DNA of 64,000 nucleotides, from positions 14,384,001 through 14,448,000 of the forward strand of contig NC_063279.1 in NCBI RefSeq assembly GCF_910591885.1, given 5' to 3'. A program made the position numbers and the translations under genes. Below the pieces are notes generated by a model. The model saw only the letters and a program-made list of their open reading frames with translations, made no database searches and had not been told where the DNA came from. Position 1 is the first letter of the stretch. Each line of letters begins with the position of its first letter. Source of the stretch: Bombus terrestris (Eukaryota; Arthropoda; Insecta; Hymenoptera; Apidae). This document shows, one piece after another, positions 40,426-53,200 of the stretch.

Positions 40426-41096
40426 GAGTGATGTAGCCATCGCAAAGTTCATGGGCATCACCACCAGCACGTCATACTAAAGAGAGGAACAGAGTCCTAC
40501 GACCGTACACGGAACGCCCTGCACCGTACCGAGAGGTATCCATGACCATATCGAAGACATCGCACAACATCTGCAAGGATAGGACAACAATCGGCTGACG
40601 CTTTACCACGTTAAGATCTATAATGTTATCTCTGGTAAGGGGGTATTGTAGCGGCACTCGACAACAAATACCGCTACTCGACACTAACTAAGCAACCAAC
40701 TCTAGGTTTCGAACGTTCGGGACCCGGGTTCGATTCCCGGCGCCCGTGATCCTATTTTTCTTCCACGCATCAAAATGGAAGAATAATTAGCAGTATCCCA
40801 GCAGCGACATCTACAGCCGGCAATTACTACTATCACGGACAACATATACCACCTCTACAATACTAATTAAGAATAATATTAAAATAACCATTGATGTTGA
40901 TGATGAACTCTATAATTCCACCTTAATCATTTCAGAAACTTTAAAAATTACTAATTGCTTAAAATGATAAGCTTCTACCTTACGTATATGCTGTATAAAT
41001 TTAGACGAGTATAATAGTGTATATATGAACATTACGAATATGGAACATGTAAGTGATATTACAAAAAGACAAGATATTACAAAAAAAATATAAATA
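40426..41096. other. Intergenic stretch downstream of the R1-like fragment (copy B)
   Basis: This is the duplicate of 2905-3575. It contains the same tRNA-like T-arm with B-box near 40724-40740 and otherwise AT-rich DNA without coding frames. Confidence 0.5.
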
Positions 41097-41102
41097 TTTA
41101 TT
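41097..41102 (-). promoter_or_regulatory. Candidate polyadenylation signal of RpS6 copy B
   Basis: AATAAA on the minus strand about 100 bp after the RpS6 copy B stop, the counterpart of the copy A site. Confidence 0.42.
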
Positions 41103-41200
41103 AGGCTTATATACAGCTAATATTTAATAGGTTTATATACAACATATTTGTACACAATTTGTTAGTTTCATATTGTATTGGACGGTATCATTGCAGTCTT

Positions 41201-44200
41201 TTACTTTTGAATGGCGGGTGCAGACTGACTGCCCGATTTGGAATCTCGTATAGAAGCACTACGTCTTCGCTTTAGTTCTTCTTGATGTCTATTCTTAGCT
41301 TCCTTTTGCCGTTGTGCTAACAGCTTCGCATATTCTGCTGCTTGTTGCTTGCGAGCCAAGCAACGCTTCGTCTTTAGAGCCAGTCTATGCCTCTTTCTCT
41401 ATATAAACATATTTTTATTTTACTATAAACTCCATACTTTTGGAAAATTTTAACTGAAACAAAACAACAATATAAATATAGATACATATATGTACAAACC
41501 TGGAGTGTAAGTGGGGTAATAAGACGTTGAATTTTAGGGGCTTTCGACCGCTGTGGTTTGCCCTCTTTTTGAATTGGTCGTTTCACAACGAATCGACGGA
41601 CATCATCTTCCTTCGATAAGTTAAATAGTTTGCGAATTTTGCTCGCTCTCTTGGGTCCTAAACGGCGTGGGACTTCCCTGTCAGTTAAATCCGGGATATC
41701 CTGTAAGAATTTAATCAACTTATACATTAAATGCTTCTTAGCATTAAAAATGTTCTTTAACACGTTCACGTGGGCGTTGCAATTTGTATTTCTCGCCGTG
41801 GGGCAGCACTCGTATGGATTATTATTTGAAGGCCACATGCAATTCATAGATAGCTGTTATACGAGTGTGCCCTTGGTTGAAGAAAAAAACTTTGGCAGAA
41901 AAAAACATTTATTTGTGGTACTGTAAAAATAAACAAAAAATGTTTACCGCCACAAACGATACAAAAACAAAAACGGGGCCACATTGTGAGTTTTGAAAAT
42001 CGTAGCAGAGTTAAATTTTTTAAATGGATTGACAAAAGACCAGTTTATATGTTTACTACTTCCAAGAATCACATGTGTACAATTATTCAAGGAAAAAATG
42101 ATGAAGTAAAGTCTGATATTTTTTTATAACGATGCAAAAAGGGGTGATGACTTATCCTATCAAATGACATCGTACTGTAGTTATTTACGGAAAACCGTTA
42201 AATGGTACAAAAAAATTATTATACAATTAATATGAGGGACTTGACTCATAATTCCGTGGTACATATATCAAAGATAATGTAATAAAGATATTAATATTTT
42301 GCAATTTAGAGAAAAAATTATTGTTCATCTTTGACCAATAATCACCACATTGCAGAAATGGCTATTGAAAAGCAAATACCTTCACAAAATGTTCACATTT
42401 TCTCCATTCACATAAAGGATCTGTAAGAAAGTCAAGAAAAAGAAGTAAGGAACGTTATAAATGCTTATATAAAAAAAATTAGAGATTATGCCATGAAAAA
42501 AAACTAAAAAAATTACGATATACTGCAATCATTGTGAGAGCCAGCCAGCACTTTGTTTCAAGTGCGTTTAAAAATTGCAAATAGAAATAAATAAACAATT
42601 AAGGTAAGGTAATTATAATATTGAATTGCTGTGTTTACTATCGAATTTTTGTTTTGTATGTTTATAATATTGAGATGAAATAAAATAAATCCTACTTCTT
42701 TTTCATTTAATAGACGTCAAATTTCCATTTAAATTTTCAAATATTTCAAATGGCGATTTTTTCTAGTTACTAAACGAACTACATTTTTGATGGTACGCAC
42801 CATCTGATAGAACATTCAAGTGTGAGTCAAGTGTACGCTGCCTGATGCGAGACTCAAGCGCGAGCCACCGGTGATACGCGCCGGCGTGAACGTGTTAATA
42901 ACTTAACTCACTGATCATTACATCCACAGATATGTTGACTTTTAGTGTATCGCTTGTACACTGAGAAAAAGTGTAAATTACATAACACAGTCTCCCAAAT
43001 CAAAACACTATAGTTAATCTTCCATGTTTACGATAGTATCATAAGATAATAAGACAATTCTAAGATACACCCTGAAACATGGATAATAGATAGAAAGTAC
43101 AGTCAAATTAATACCTTTTCTCCTTTTTTGACAATGACGAGAGCGAGTACTGAAAGGTTGGAATCGACTATGCATCCATGGACAGATTTACGTTTACGCT
43201 CACCATCACGTCTAGGTCTGTAGCATGAATGTCCTTTTGAGAGCAATAAACGTACGCGCCCTAGTTACAGGAATTTTTAAAAAATTAAAATCAAACGAAA
43301 TTAGAATAAAAAATGCTTGTGTTACCATTAGTCAGAACGCCCTGTTTCATAGGAAATCCTTGTTTATCATTGCCGCCGGAGATACGAACGACATATCCCT
43401 TCCATTCGTTACCGAGAGCATCAGCCTCTACTTCTGCGCCCATACGCTTTTCATAAAAAATTCTCAGCTTATGTTCATCGGAGATTTCAAACAGTTTTTG
43501 ACATCCTGTTGCAGGATACGATACGTTCAACTAAAAAACACAAATATTATACAGCATATGCAAAGATTTATCAGCTTTTGCCAGTTTATTTAATGTACGT
43601 AATCAAACAAAAATGTTATATATACATAGCCATATAAAGCTTTATTAAAAAGTTAAAACAAAAATTCAAAATACAAGGGGACTAGTAAGAAACTCGTTAT
43701 CACTATGCTATAAAATAACAGTAGATACAGCACCTTGTAATAAGGCTTCAATTGATTTATACTTATGAAGCATTTTTTGCTTGATAATAGCCATAAAATA
43801 TATTCACAAAGGTCGGCTGTTTATACTTGTAGAGTGAAATATAGGTTAAACGTCTAAGACATTTTAATGAGGTTATGCTTACTTTCGTAGTATAATAATG
43901 AAAATTGTAAATCTTAATGCTCTATATGAAGAAAATTTAGCCTCTTGCCTTATGATTTAAGTTCCAATAGTGTGTGCCATAAACAACAAGATCAGTCACA
44001 TGTCAAACCAATTTATGATTTGGCTGAGTGTTCGTGTCTTTTTGTAAATGCATGTGTACAGGCACAATTAATTTTACTTTGCAGGATGTTTGATAAATAA
44101 ATACTACCAACTGATCATTGAACAAGTAAGATTTATTATCTTGAAGTCAATAATAAATCTAATAAATCAATAACATTTTTATTACAATTTGTTACGCCAC

Positions 44201-47200
44201 GAGGTTTAACACAGGCTGTATTTTCTAACCGTCACTCGCGGCCCTACAATGTCTCAGTCAGATCGTCTTATCTGACCGCCGGATCATATACAATGTATCG
44301 ACGAGCGCATAGCTGTTGCCAAGCAGCGAGTTCTCGAAACGTCGAATTTGGTCCGTTACGTTTTCCACGCAAGAGCGGACATACGTGATCATAGGCGCGA
44401 ACGGTGGCGTGACCTAAGGATGGTGGGGGTCGTCTTAAAGATGAGACAAAGAAATCATCCAAAGTCGATCAGTTCCTTGTGACGAGTCGAACGTTACACA
44501 TCGAGAGGTCAGACGAGCTTATATAAATATCGTAAAGCATAACGCCAACGGAACGTAAACCAAGTCGGTCCGAGACATTGTCGAACATTCACTTATTCTA
44601 CTAAGTATCCTACAGTGCTACGTCCACTAATAGACTAAATTCAATTGTAAGAGCCTTGCTCTATATTGTACACATCTATATTATTTTCGTGCGATAAGTT
44701 GTTAATTATTTATATCTATTTAATCGTGTATACTAAGTGTTAGAAATATAAATTTTAACTCTGTGAGTCACAGTGTTATCATACCTGAATCACCCCTATT
44801 ATCTTAATCGAAATACGGGGATCGAACTATTCGTGGTGTCGATCATTTTAATCGTAACGGGAATTTACGACTCCCGTTGGCGCGTATTCTAACGACCGCG
44901 CCTCCCCGCGATAGCTCGAAAATACATGGTCCTTCGAGCCGGATCACGTGCCACCAAAGAAGTGTACTGACCAGTGACTATACAGTGTCACGTGAAATCC
45001 ACAATCCAACATCTTAGTCAACTGACCAAAGGAGCCGCCACCGGAGAGGAACACCTCCTTCGTTCAGCATCTACACGAGACCACACCACACTGTAGCGAG
45101 TAAAAAACGACTCTCAGATCAACGCCCATTTGATCAAGGTAAGATCGTTCCTACCATTAACACCAAACATGGCTCAACCTGACTCGATCAGCACATTGAG
45201 GCGGAGACGCAGCGGCCTCGCCAACCGCTTTACAATCACGAAACGCCAACTCGATGAATACGAAGAGTCTGGTCAAGTAAACAACGGTTACTTAGTATCT
45301 TGCCGTCAAGCGTTCGACGACATCTGGAAGAAGTTAGTCGCGGTTCAAGACGAGTTAGAAGGGTTAGATGAAGGGGAAGTCGGTCGGGCCGCCGCGTTGT
45401 ATCAAGAGAAGCTGGAGATTGACGTACGGCTCACAGGTCTCCTTGATAAAATACCCGCACCAAACCCCTCGCCAACTAAAACGCGCGATTCAGGCGTGAA
45501 GCCCGAGCCGACATCACTCACCCTACCAGAGGTCCGCGCTCCTCAGTTCGACGGTGCCCTCGAGAACTGGACCTATTTTTATGACACGTTCTCATCCACG
45601 GTAGATCGCAATGAAAATTTAACAAATGTCCAGAAATTTCAATATCTACGCGCAGCTATCACTGGACGGGCCGCACGGAGCATCCAATCATTGGAACCCA
45701 CAGATGCCAACTACCCCATCGCGCTTAACACATTGAAGGAGAAATTCAATTGCCCCCTCCGGATCTGTATGCGCCATTGGGAATTGATGCGCGGTTATCC
45801 CGAAATAGAAAAGGAAACTCCTGAAGCCATTGAGGATTTGATGGAAACCATCAGCGTAAATCTCAAAGCGCTCGAAAGATTAGGACAGTCGGTAACTTCA
45901 GATGTAGTACTGATCGAGTTGATCGCGTCAAAATTGCCTGCGTCCAGTATGCGTAAATGGCAACGTACGTTGCCAAATCAGGAAGTACCTTCCTACCATC
46001 AGCTGATGGAATTCCTAAAAACACGAGCCAACGGGAATCAGCTCCTCTCTAAAGTAACGAAAACAAAGGAGTCACCCCCCAAACCTCCTCGTCGCCGATA
46101 TAACCTACCACGTGGACGAACCTATGCCACAACCAGCAGGGCGCTGGTGTGTCCGACCTGCGACGGACCCCACAAACTCAGAGACTGTAAGGTTTTCAAA
46201 GCCAAATCAACCATAGAACGTCTTCAACTCGTAAAAATGGCATCGCTGTGTACAAACTGTCTAGGCAACGGACATTCGATAACACAGTGCACCGCGCGTT
46301 CGTGTCATATCTGCGGGCGACGACATCATACGTACCTACATCGAGAACAAATACAAGAAAATCCTCGGTCGTCCTGCGGTCGGTCGTCAAAGGGTCGGTC
46401 GCCAAGCATTCAGTCGTCGGATAGTTGTTCATCGAGCGGTCGGGCGTCGGGCAATCGTTCATCGAGCGGTCGGTCGTGGTCAGACAGTCGTTCATCAAGC
46501 GGTCGATCGTCGGGAGGTCGTTCATCGTACAAACGATCCTCTCATGGACAATCGCCATCCGGATCATCGAAGCCGCGTTCGGTCCACCATTCGAGACGAC
46601 CCGCCAAACATTCAAATAACCCTACACCTTCGGCCCCAAGCGATATGAAAGCTCACACTTCGTATGAGTCACGCGCATCACGGACCAAGGGTAATGTCCC
46701 AGAATCCGCGTCCAAAACCCACCCAGGTCAAAACTGACTAGACAAACGGGCCGCAAAGGAAGGGACCGAAACGACACATATATCTCTAGACGTTACGCCG
46801 CATCATGATCTGCTGGTCACAACACAGATCGATGTGCTAGACAAGAGGGCATCTCCAATTCGAGCCAGAGCACTGCTAGATACTGGCTCTAGTATGAATT
46901 TCATGACTGAGAAATTCGCAAACTCCCTCGGTATAAAACGAAAGAGATGTTCGGTCCCAATCGGAGCCCTCGACGACTTAACCACTATCGCAAGGAGCCA
47001 ACTAACGACCACCATTGTTTCTACGGATGGCAAATATGAACGCACAGCAACGTTTTTAGTAATCCCAACAATATCATCGGCAGTCCCAGACCATCCAATC
47101 GATCGGTCCGCTCTCCAGATACCCAAAAATCTAAAATTAGCCGATCCAACATTTCACATACCAAGCCCTATCGAAATATTACTAAGCTCGGGACCAACGT

Positions 47201-50200
47201 TAGCCTCATTATGTGTCGGGCAGATTAAAATACCACAATCCATCGATACTGAGTTATGTTTGCAAAAAACTCGCTTCGGTTGGGTTATCGGGGGGAGCCC
47301 ATCCACGCAATCGGGCACACATTCGTTTCACATTACCACAGCCGATCTACAAACGGATCTCTCGCGATTCTGGGAAATCGACGAGGGACCATCCACTACA
47401 CATTTATCAGAATCGGAATTACAGTGCGAAGAACATTTCCGTAACCATGTCCGACGCAACAAGGAAGGGCGATATATCGTCGCCCTGCCCTTCAACGAGA
47501 AGCTTCCCACACTTGGGACATCAAAGTCCGTTGCAATGAGTAGACTCGCCGCTCTTTCTCGCCGGTTCCAACGCGATAAGCAATTCGAAGCCGCGTACAA
47601 CACGGTGATCCAAGAATATTTAGACTTAGGTCATATGACCAAGATTCCGCACACTCAGCCCTCAAATAATGGTTACTATTTGCCGCATCACGGCGTGATA
47701 AAGGAATCGAGCAACACCACTAAACTCCGGGTAGTGTTCGATGGATCAGCAATCAGCACCACCGGAGTTTCTCTCAACGACACTCTGCATACCGGACCCA
47801 AACTCCAAGAAGATCTGGTTGAAATTCTGCTGAGATTCCGATCACACCAGTATGTCCTAACGGGTGACATCGAGAAGATGTATCGACAAATTCTCGTACG
47901 CCCAGACGATCGTAAATATCAGCTGATTCTATGGCGCAATTCCAACGGGGAAATCGATACTTATCAGCTCAACACCGTGACCTTCGGACTATCAGCTGCC
48001 CCATATTTAGCACTCCGCTGCCTGAAACAACTAGCAGAAGACGAAGGAGATCGATTTCCGCGAGCGTCATCGGTTGTACAGCGTGATTTCTATGTCGACG
48101 ACGCCCTCACCGGGGCCGATACAAAGGAAGAGTTAATAGCGGTACGACACGAACTCACGGACCTTCTCAGATCGGGCGGCTTAAACATCCGTGAATGGGC
48201 ATCTAACGATAAGGACATACTGCGTGGACTATCCGAGAAAGATACAAATCGAACACTACAATTGGGTGAGTCACAGACATTGAAAACTCTAGGTATCTAT
48301 TGGAATTCCCAGGATGACACAATACTATACTCAGTTGCACCCACAGCGACCATCACCCGTGTCACAAAGCGATCAATAAGTTCGGTGATAGCCCGAATTT
48401 ATGATCCACTAGGATTGCTCGCGCCAGTGATTGTCAGAGCCAAAATATTGCTTCAACGCGTCTGGGCATTAAAACTAGACTGGGATGAATCCTTGCCATC
48501 CGAGTTGCATACAGAATGGGACCGATACTATATCCAACTACCCTTGCTTAGTGATACTCGATTTCCTCGCAAAACGGTGGTCAAGGCAGCTACTCAGATA
48601 GAACTACACGGTTTTTGCGACGCCAGTGAAAAGGCATACGGGGCATGTATATATCTGCGCAGTCGCAGCTCGGATGGACGTATCGAAACCCAATTACTCA
48701 CCGCGCGATCAAAGGTCGCGCCGCTAAAATCCCTGACAATCCCAAGACTCGAATTAAGCGGAGCATTGCTCCTCACCTCGCTAATGTCCATGGTAAAGAC
48801 TTCCCTCACTATAGACGTTTCTCGAATAGTTTATTGGACAGATTCGACTATCGTGCTCCAGTGGATCAAGTCCTCGCCACATACGTTAAAAACATTCGTA
48901 GCGAACCGCGTGGCCGAGATCCAAGCGAAAACCAACATCGCCGATTGGCGGCATGTGCCTACGGATGACAACCCAGCGGATCTGATCTCCCGAGGGCAGG
49001 CTCCCAAGGAATTCCTGCGTCCAAACATCTGGAAACACGGACCCGAATGGCTCAAGCAGCAGCCGGAGAACTGGCCGATCTGGATCCCTACACCGTCGGG
49101 GGACATCCCGGAACAGAAAAAAACGATCTGTCTAACGACGAATAACAACGATAACCCCCTCCTCCACCGATACTCGTCCTGGACCAGACTAATCAGAGTC
49201 GTCGCTTGGTGTCTTCGATGGAAACATAAACAACACCTAGCTGCCCATCTAACAACAGACGAATTAACCAGGGCTCACAACAGGGTGATCAAAATCATAC
49301 AATCCGGTCATTTTGCGACGGAAATTCGGACACTACAGAAAGATCGAAGCAGGGACGTTGGAGGAAAACTACAGCCATTAAATCCCTTCCTCGACGAAGA
49401 TGGGATATTACGAGTCGGAGGACGACTAACCAACTCTTCTATACCCTTCAATCAAAAACACCCCATTATATTGCCCAAAGCATCTGTTACAGAGCTCATC
49501 ATAGACCAGGAGCATCGGAAAAACCACCACACCGGGACACAAGCTACCCTGTACGCGGTAAGATTGCGCTATTGGCCGATCGACGGTCGTAGCCAAGTGT
49601 GGCGTACCATTAAAAGGTGCGTCCGCTGCTGCAGAGCCAACCCGCCGCCAGTGGAATATTTGATGGGTGATTTGCCAGAGGCGCGCATTACCGAATCGCG
49701 TCCGTTTACGAACGTCGGAATCGACTACTGCGGCCCATTCTACATCAAGGAGAGGAGGGATCGCAACCGACGTAAAATAAAAATATACGCTGCCATATTC
49801 GTTTGTCTAGCAACCAAGGCTGTCCACATAGAGCTAGTCAGCGATCTAACCACCGACGCTTTCCTAGCCGCCTTACGTCGATTCATTTCGCGGCGAGGAC
49901 ATTGCGCAACCATCCTTACCGACAATGGCACCAATTTCGTCGGGGCCAACCGGGAGCTGCAAGAACTCCGGACCCTATTGCAGTCTGACGACCACAAGGA
50001 GAGGGTACAGACTTTTCTCGCCGACCGACAGATCCAATGGCGTTTCAACCCTCCAAACTCACCACACTTTGGCGGTTTATGGGAAGCCGCGGTGAAATCC
50101 TTCAAGCGCCATCTCATCCGCGTCGTCGGCACGGAACTCTTGACCTTTGAGCACCTTCATACTCTTGTGGTTGAAATTGAAGCCATCCTTAATTCACGCC

Positions 50201-53200
50201 CACTGACTCCCATATCATCCGATCCGAAAGATCCCCCTGTCCTCACTCCCGGTCATTTTCTAATCGGTGACACACTCACGAATTTACGGGAGCGTGATTT
50301 CAGGACAGTTCCATCAGGGCGGCTATCAAGTTGGCAGCGCATCCACCAGATCAAACAGCAGTTCTGGAGCAGATGGCATCGAGAGTACCTCAACGAGCTA
50401 ACCCGCCGCAATAAATGGGATAAGGGCAAACATGATATCCGAGAAGGCACCGTAGTAGTTCTCAGGGAGGATAACGTACCATCCATGCAATGGCCTTTGG
50501 GCCGCGTGATCAAGGTCCATCCAGGAGTCGACGGAATCATACGGACCGCCACCGTGCAGACGGCAACAACTACCCTGGATCGTGGCGTCAAAAGACTGGT
50601 CCCCTTACCCATTCACCCAGATCCAGACGAGTCCGACCACCCACACGGAGCCAAGGAGATTCGCCAGCGACGCAACTGACTCCACACCATATCATTTGAT
50701 CGGTACCCTCTCAACGGGGGGAGGATGTTACGCCACGAGGTTTAACACAGGCTGTATTTTCTAACCGTCACTCGCGGCCCTACAATGTCTCAGTCAGATC
50801 GTCTTATCTGACCGCCGGATCATATACAATGTATCGACGAGCGCATAGCTGTTGCCAAGCAGCGAGTTCTCGAAACGTCGAATTTGGTCCGTTACGTTTT
50901 CCACGCAAGAGCGGACATACGTGATCATAGGCGCGAACGGTGGCGTGACCTAAGGATGGTGGGGGTCGTCTTAAAGATGAGACAAAGAAATCATCCAAAG
51001 TCGATCAGTTCCTTGTGACGAGTCGAACGTTACACATCGAGAGGTCAGACGAGCTTATATAAATATCGTAAAGCATAACGCCAACGGAACGTAAACCAAG
51101 TCGGTCCGAGACATTGTCGAACATTCACTTATTCTACTAAGTATCCTACAGTGCTACGTCCACTAATAGACTAAATTCAATTGTAAGAGCCTTGCTCTAT
51201 ATTGTACACATCTATATTATTTTCGTGCGATAAGTTGTTAATTATTTATATCTATTTAATCGTGTATACTAAGTGTTAGAAATATAAATTTTAACTCTGT
51301 GAGTCACAGTGTTATCATACCTGAATCACCCCTATTATCTTAATCGAAATACGGGGATCGAACTATTCGTGGTGTCGATCATTTTAATCGTAACGGGAAT
51401 TTACGACTCCCGTTGGCGCGTATTCTAACGACCGCGCCTCCCCGCGATAGCTCGAAAATACACAATTTCTAAAAAAACATATTTTAAATTATGAACGTCT
51501 TGAAAAAATTTACAAAAATTTAATAATCTTCAATCGTGTGATATCTTTCAAAGCGTATTGGTACATGTAATGCAACTTTACATCTTTTGCACTCCCACGT
51601 TGTTTCACTACGTTTTTTATGTTTTGTGCATGCTTTACAAGCTCTTGGTGGCTTTGATTTCGATGGTGTTGGATCTATATGCTTGGGGAAATGACCCCAA
51701 TGTTTTCCATGCAGTTTCTTTGGTAAATCTCCATTCGATAATCGTCCTTTTCGTATATATTCTGGTAATGGTACATTTTTTAATAATGATTGGGCTATTT
51801 CAATTCTATATTCAGCATAAGTCTGTTTTTTGTGAGTATTTATTTTGTTGAATAAAATGTACGAGTTAAACAGAGCAATATCAAAGCGGTAAAAGAAAAC
51901 TTTTCGGTATCCTTTCATACATTTCCTCATCACAGGGAAGCATGCTAGCATTGGGTCTTGCCGGTCAATTCCTATCATTCTGCTATTTTGTGTTTTGAAG
52001 AAAGAATATAAATGTCTCGTATATCCTTCCATTTTAATGCCATTATTCCATTGCAGCTTCTCATTATATATTCACCCTTTTTTAATTTTACTTTATAAAA
52101 ATCTTTTGGCATATTATTTCTGTTCCAGTGCACTGTTCCAACAACATTAGTTTTATTGTTAATTAAAGTTTTAAACAGTTTTGGAGAACAATTGTTTAAA
52201 TATAAAGTATGTCCTTTATGTAATATTGACTGTGATAGCTCTTTGACAACACTTTCAAATGCACTGTTACCAGAATTTATTTTATCACTACCAGTGTATA
52301 TTTTAAGGTCATAGCAATAACCTGATTTTGACTCACATAATTTATAAAATTTTATACCAAATCTTACCCCTTCTGATGGATTAAATTGTTTATAGGATAA
52401 GCGTCCCTTATATTTCATCAATGATTCATTGATAGTAATGTTCTCTTGCATTGTATATACTTCTTTAAATCTTTGATTCAAAAAGTTTATCACAGGTTTT
52501 ATTTTACATAATTTATCTGTATTGTTAGCCAAATTGTTATCTGCAAAATGCAAACATTTAGTTATTTGCAGAAATCTTTTGAACGGCATTGTTTTTCAGA
52601 AAATTGGAGTTTTTATAACTGCTTTCTTAGACCAATTCATTTGAATTGTTGGTTTTTTAACTTCAGCCATTATTGTACATAGTGCAAAATATATTTTGAT
52701 TTCACCACAGTCTATAGGAAACCAAGTTTTATCTATTTTTAGTCTTTTATTTTCATTGTTCATTATTTGGTTTGCGTATCGATTCGTCTCCATGACAATA
52801 TTTTCCCAAAATATATTATCAAATATTATATTAAAAAAGTCTAATTCTTTTTTGTTTTCACCTAACTGACTCAAAATTGCCACTTTTATGCCAGGAATTT
52901 CTGTATAATTCCAGATTTTTGGATCATTAGTTTCTTCTTTCCAAATCCATAGCTCTGATTGTTGATGATTACTGTGGTCTTCATCGTCGGTATCATCTTC
53001 AATAATCAGTCGCTTACAACGTTTTCGTACAGGAAGTGAAATATCACTACTGTCACTATCATTATTTAAAATATCTATCAAATCACTTTTTGCAATGTTA
53101 GCTGAATTTACAATGTTCCCAACAACGCTTAATATTCTTTTTGAAGTCATTTTTGAGAATAAATTTCTAATATTTTTCAAGAAAATATATTTGCATATCC

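Larger units (their letters stand above)
44190..51462 (+). mobile_element. Full-length BEL/Pao LTR retrotransposon
   Basis: A complete 7,273-bp provirus-like element: 737-bp LTRs, a primer site directly after the left LTR, gag, pol in the order protease, reverse transcriptase, RNase H, integrase, then a polypurine tract at the right LTR. The integrase lying after RNase H, the YVDD reverse transcriptase motif and the Pao-type gag place it in BEL/Pao. There is no env frame between the pol stop (50679) and the right LTR (50726). Identical-looking LTRs and intact frames mean a very recent insertion, later than the duplication since copy A has the empty site. It lies in RpS6 intron 1, on the strand opposite to that gene. 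Confidence 0.95.

Noticed and set aside
44268..44462. 64-codon minus-strand frame in the LTRs (also 50804-50998)
   Set aside because: It lies inside the LTR, has no family resemblance, and occurs in both LTRs only because they are identical.
46196..46615. 139-codon minus-strand frame inside gag
   Set aside because: It is the antisense shadow of the repetitive Ser/Arg/Gly tract of Gag.
50680..50725. An env gene after pol
   Set aside because: Only 46 bp separate the pol stop from the right LTR, including the polypurine tract.
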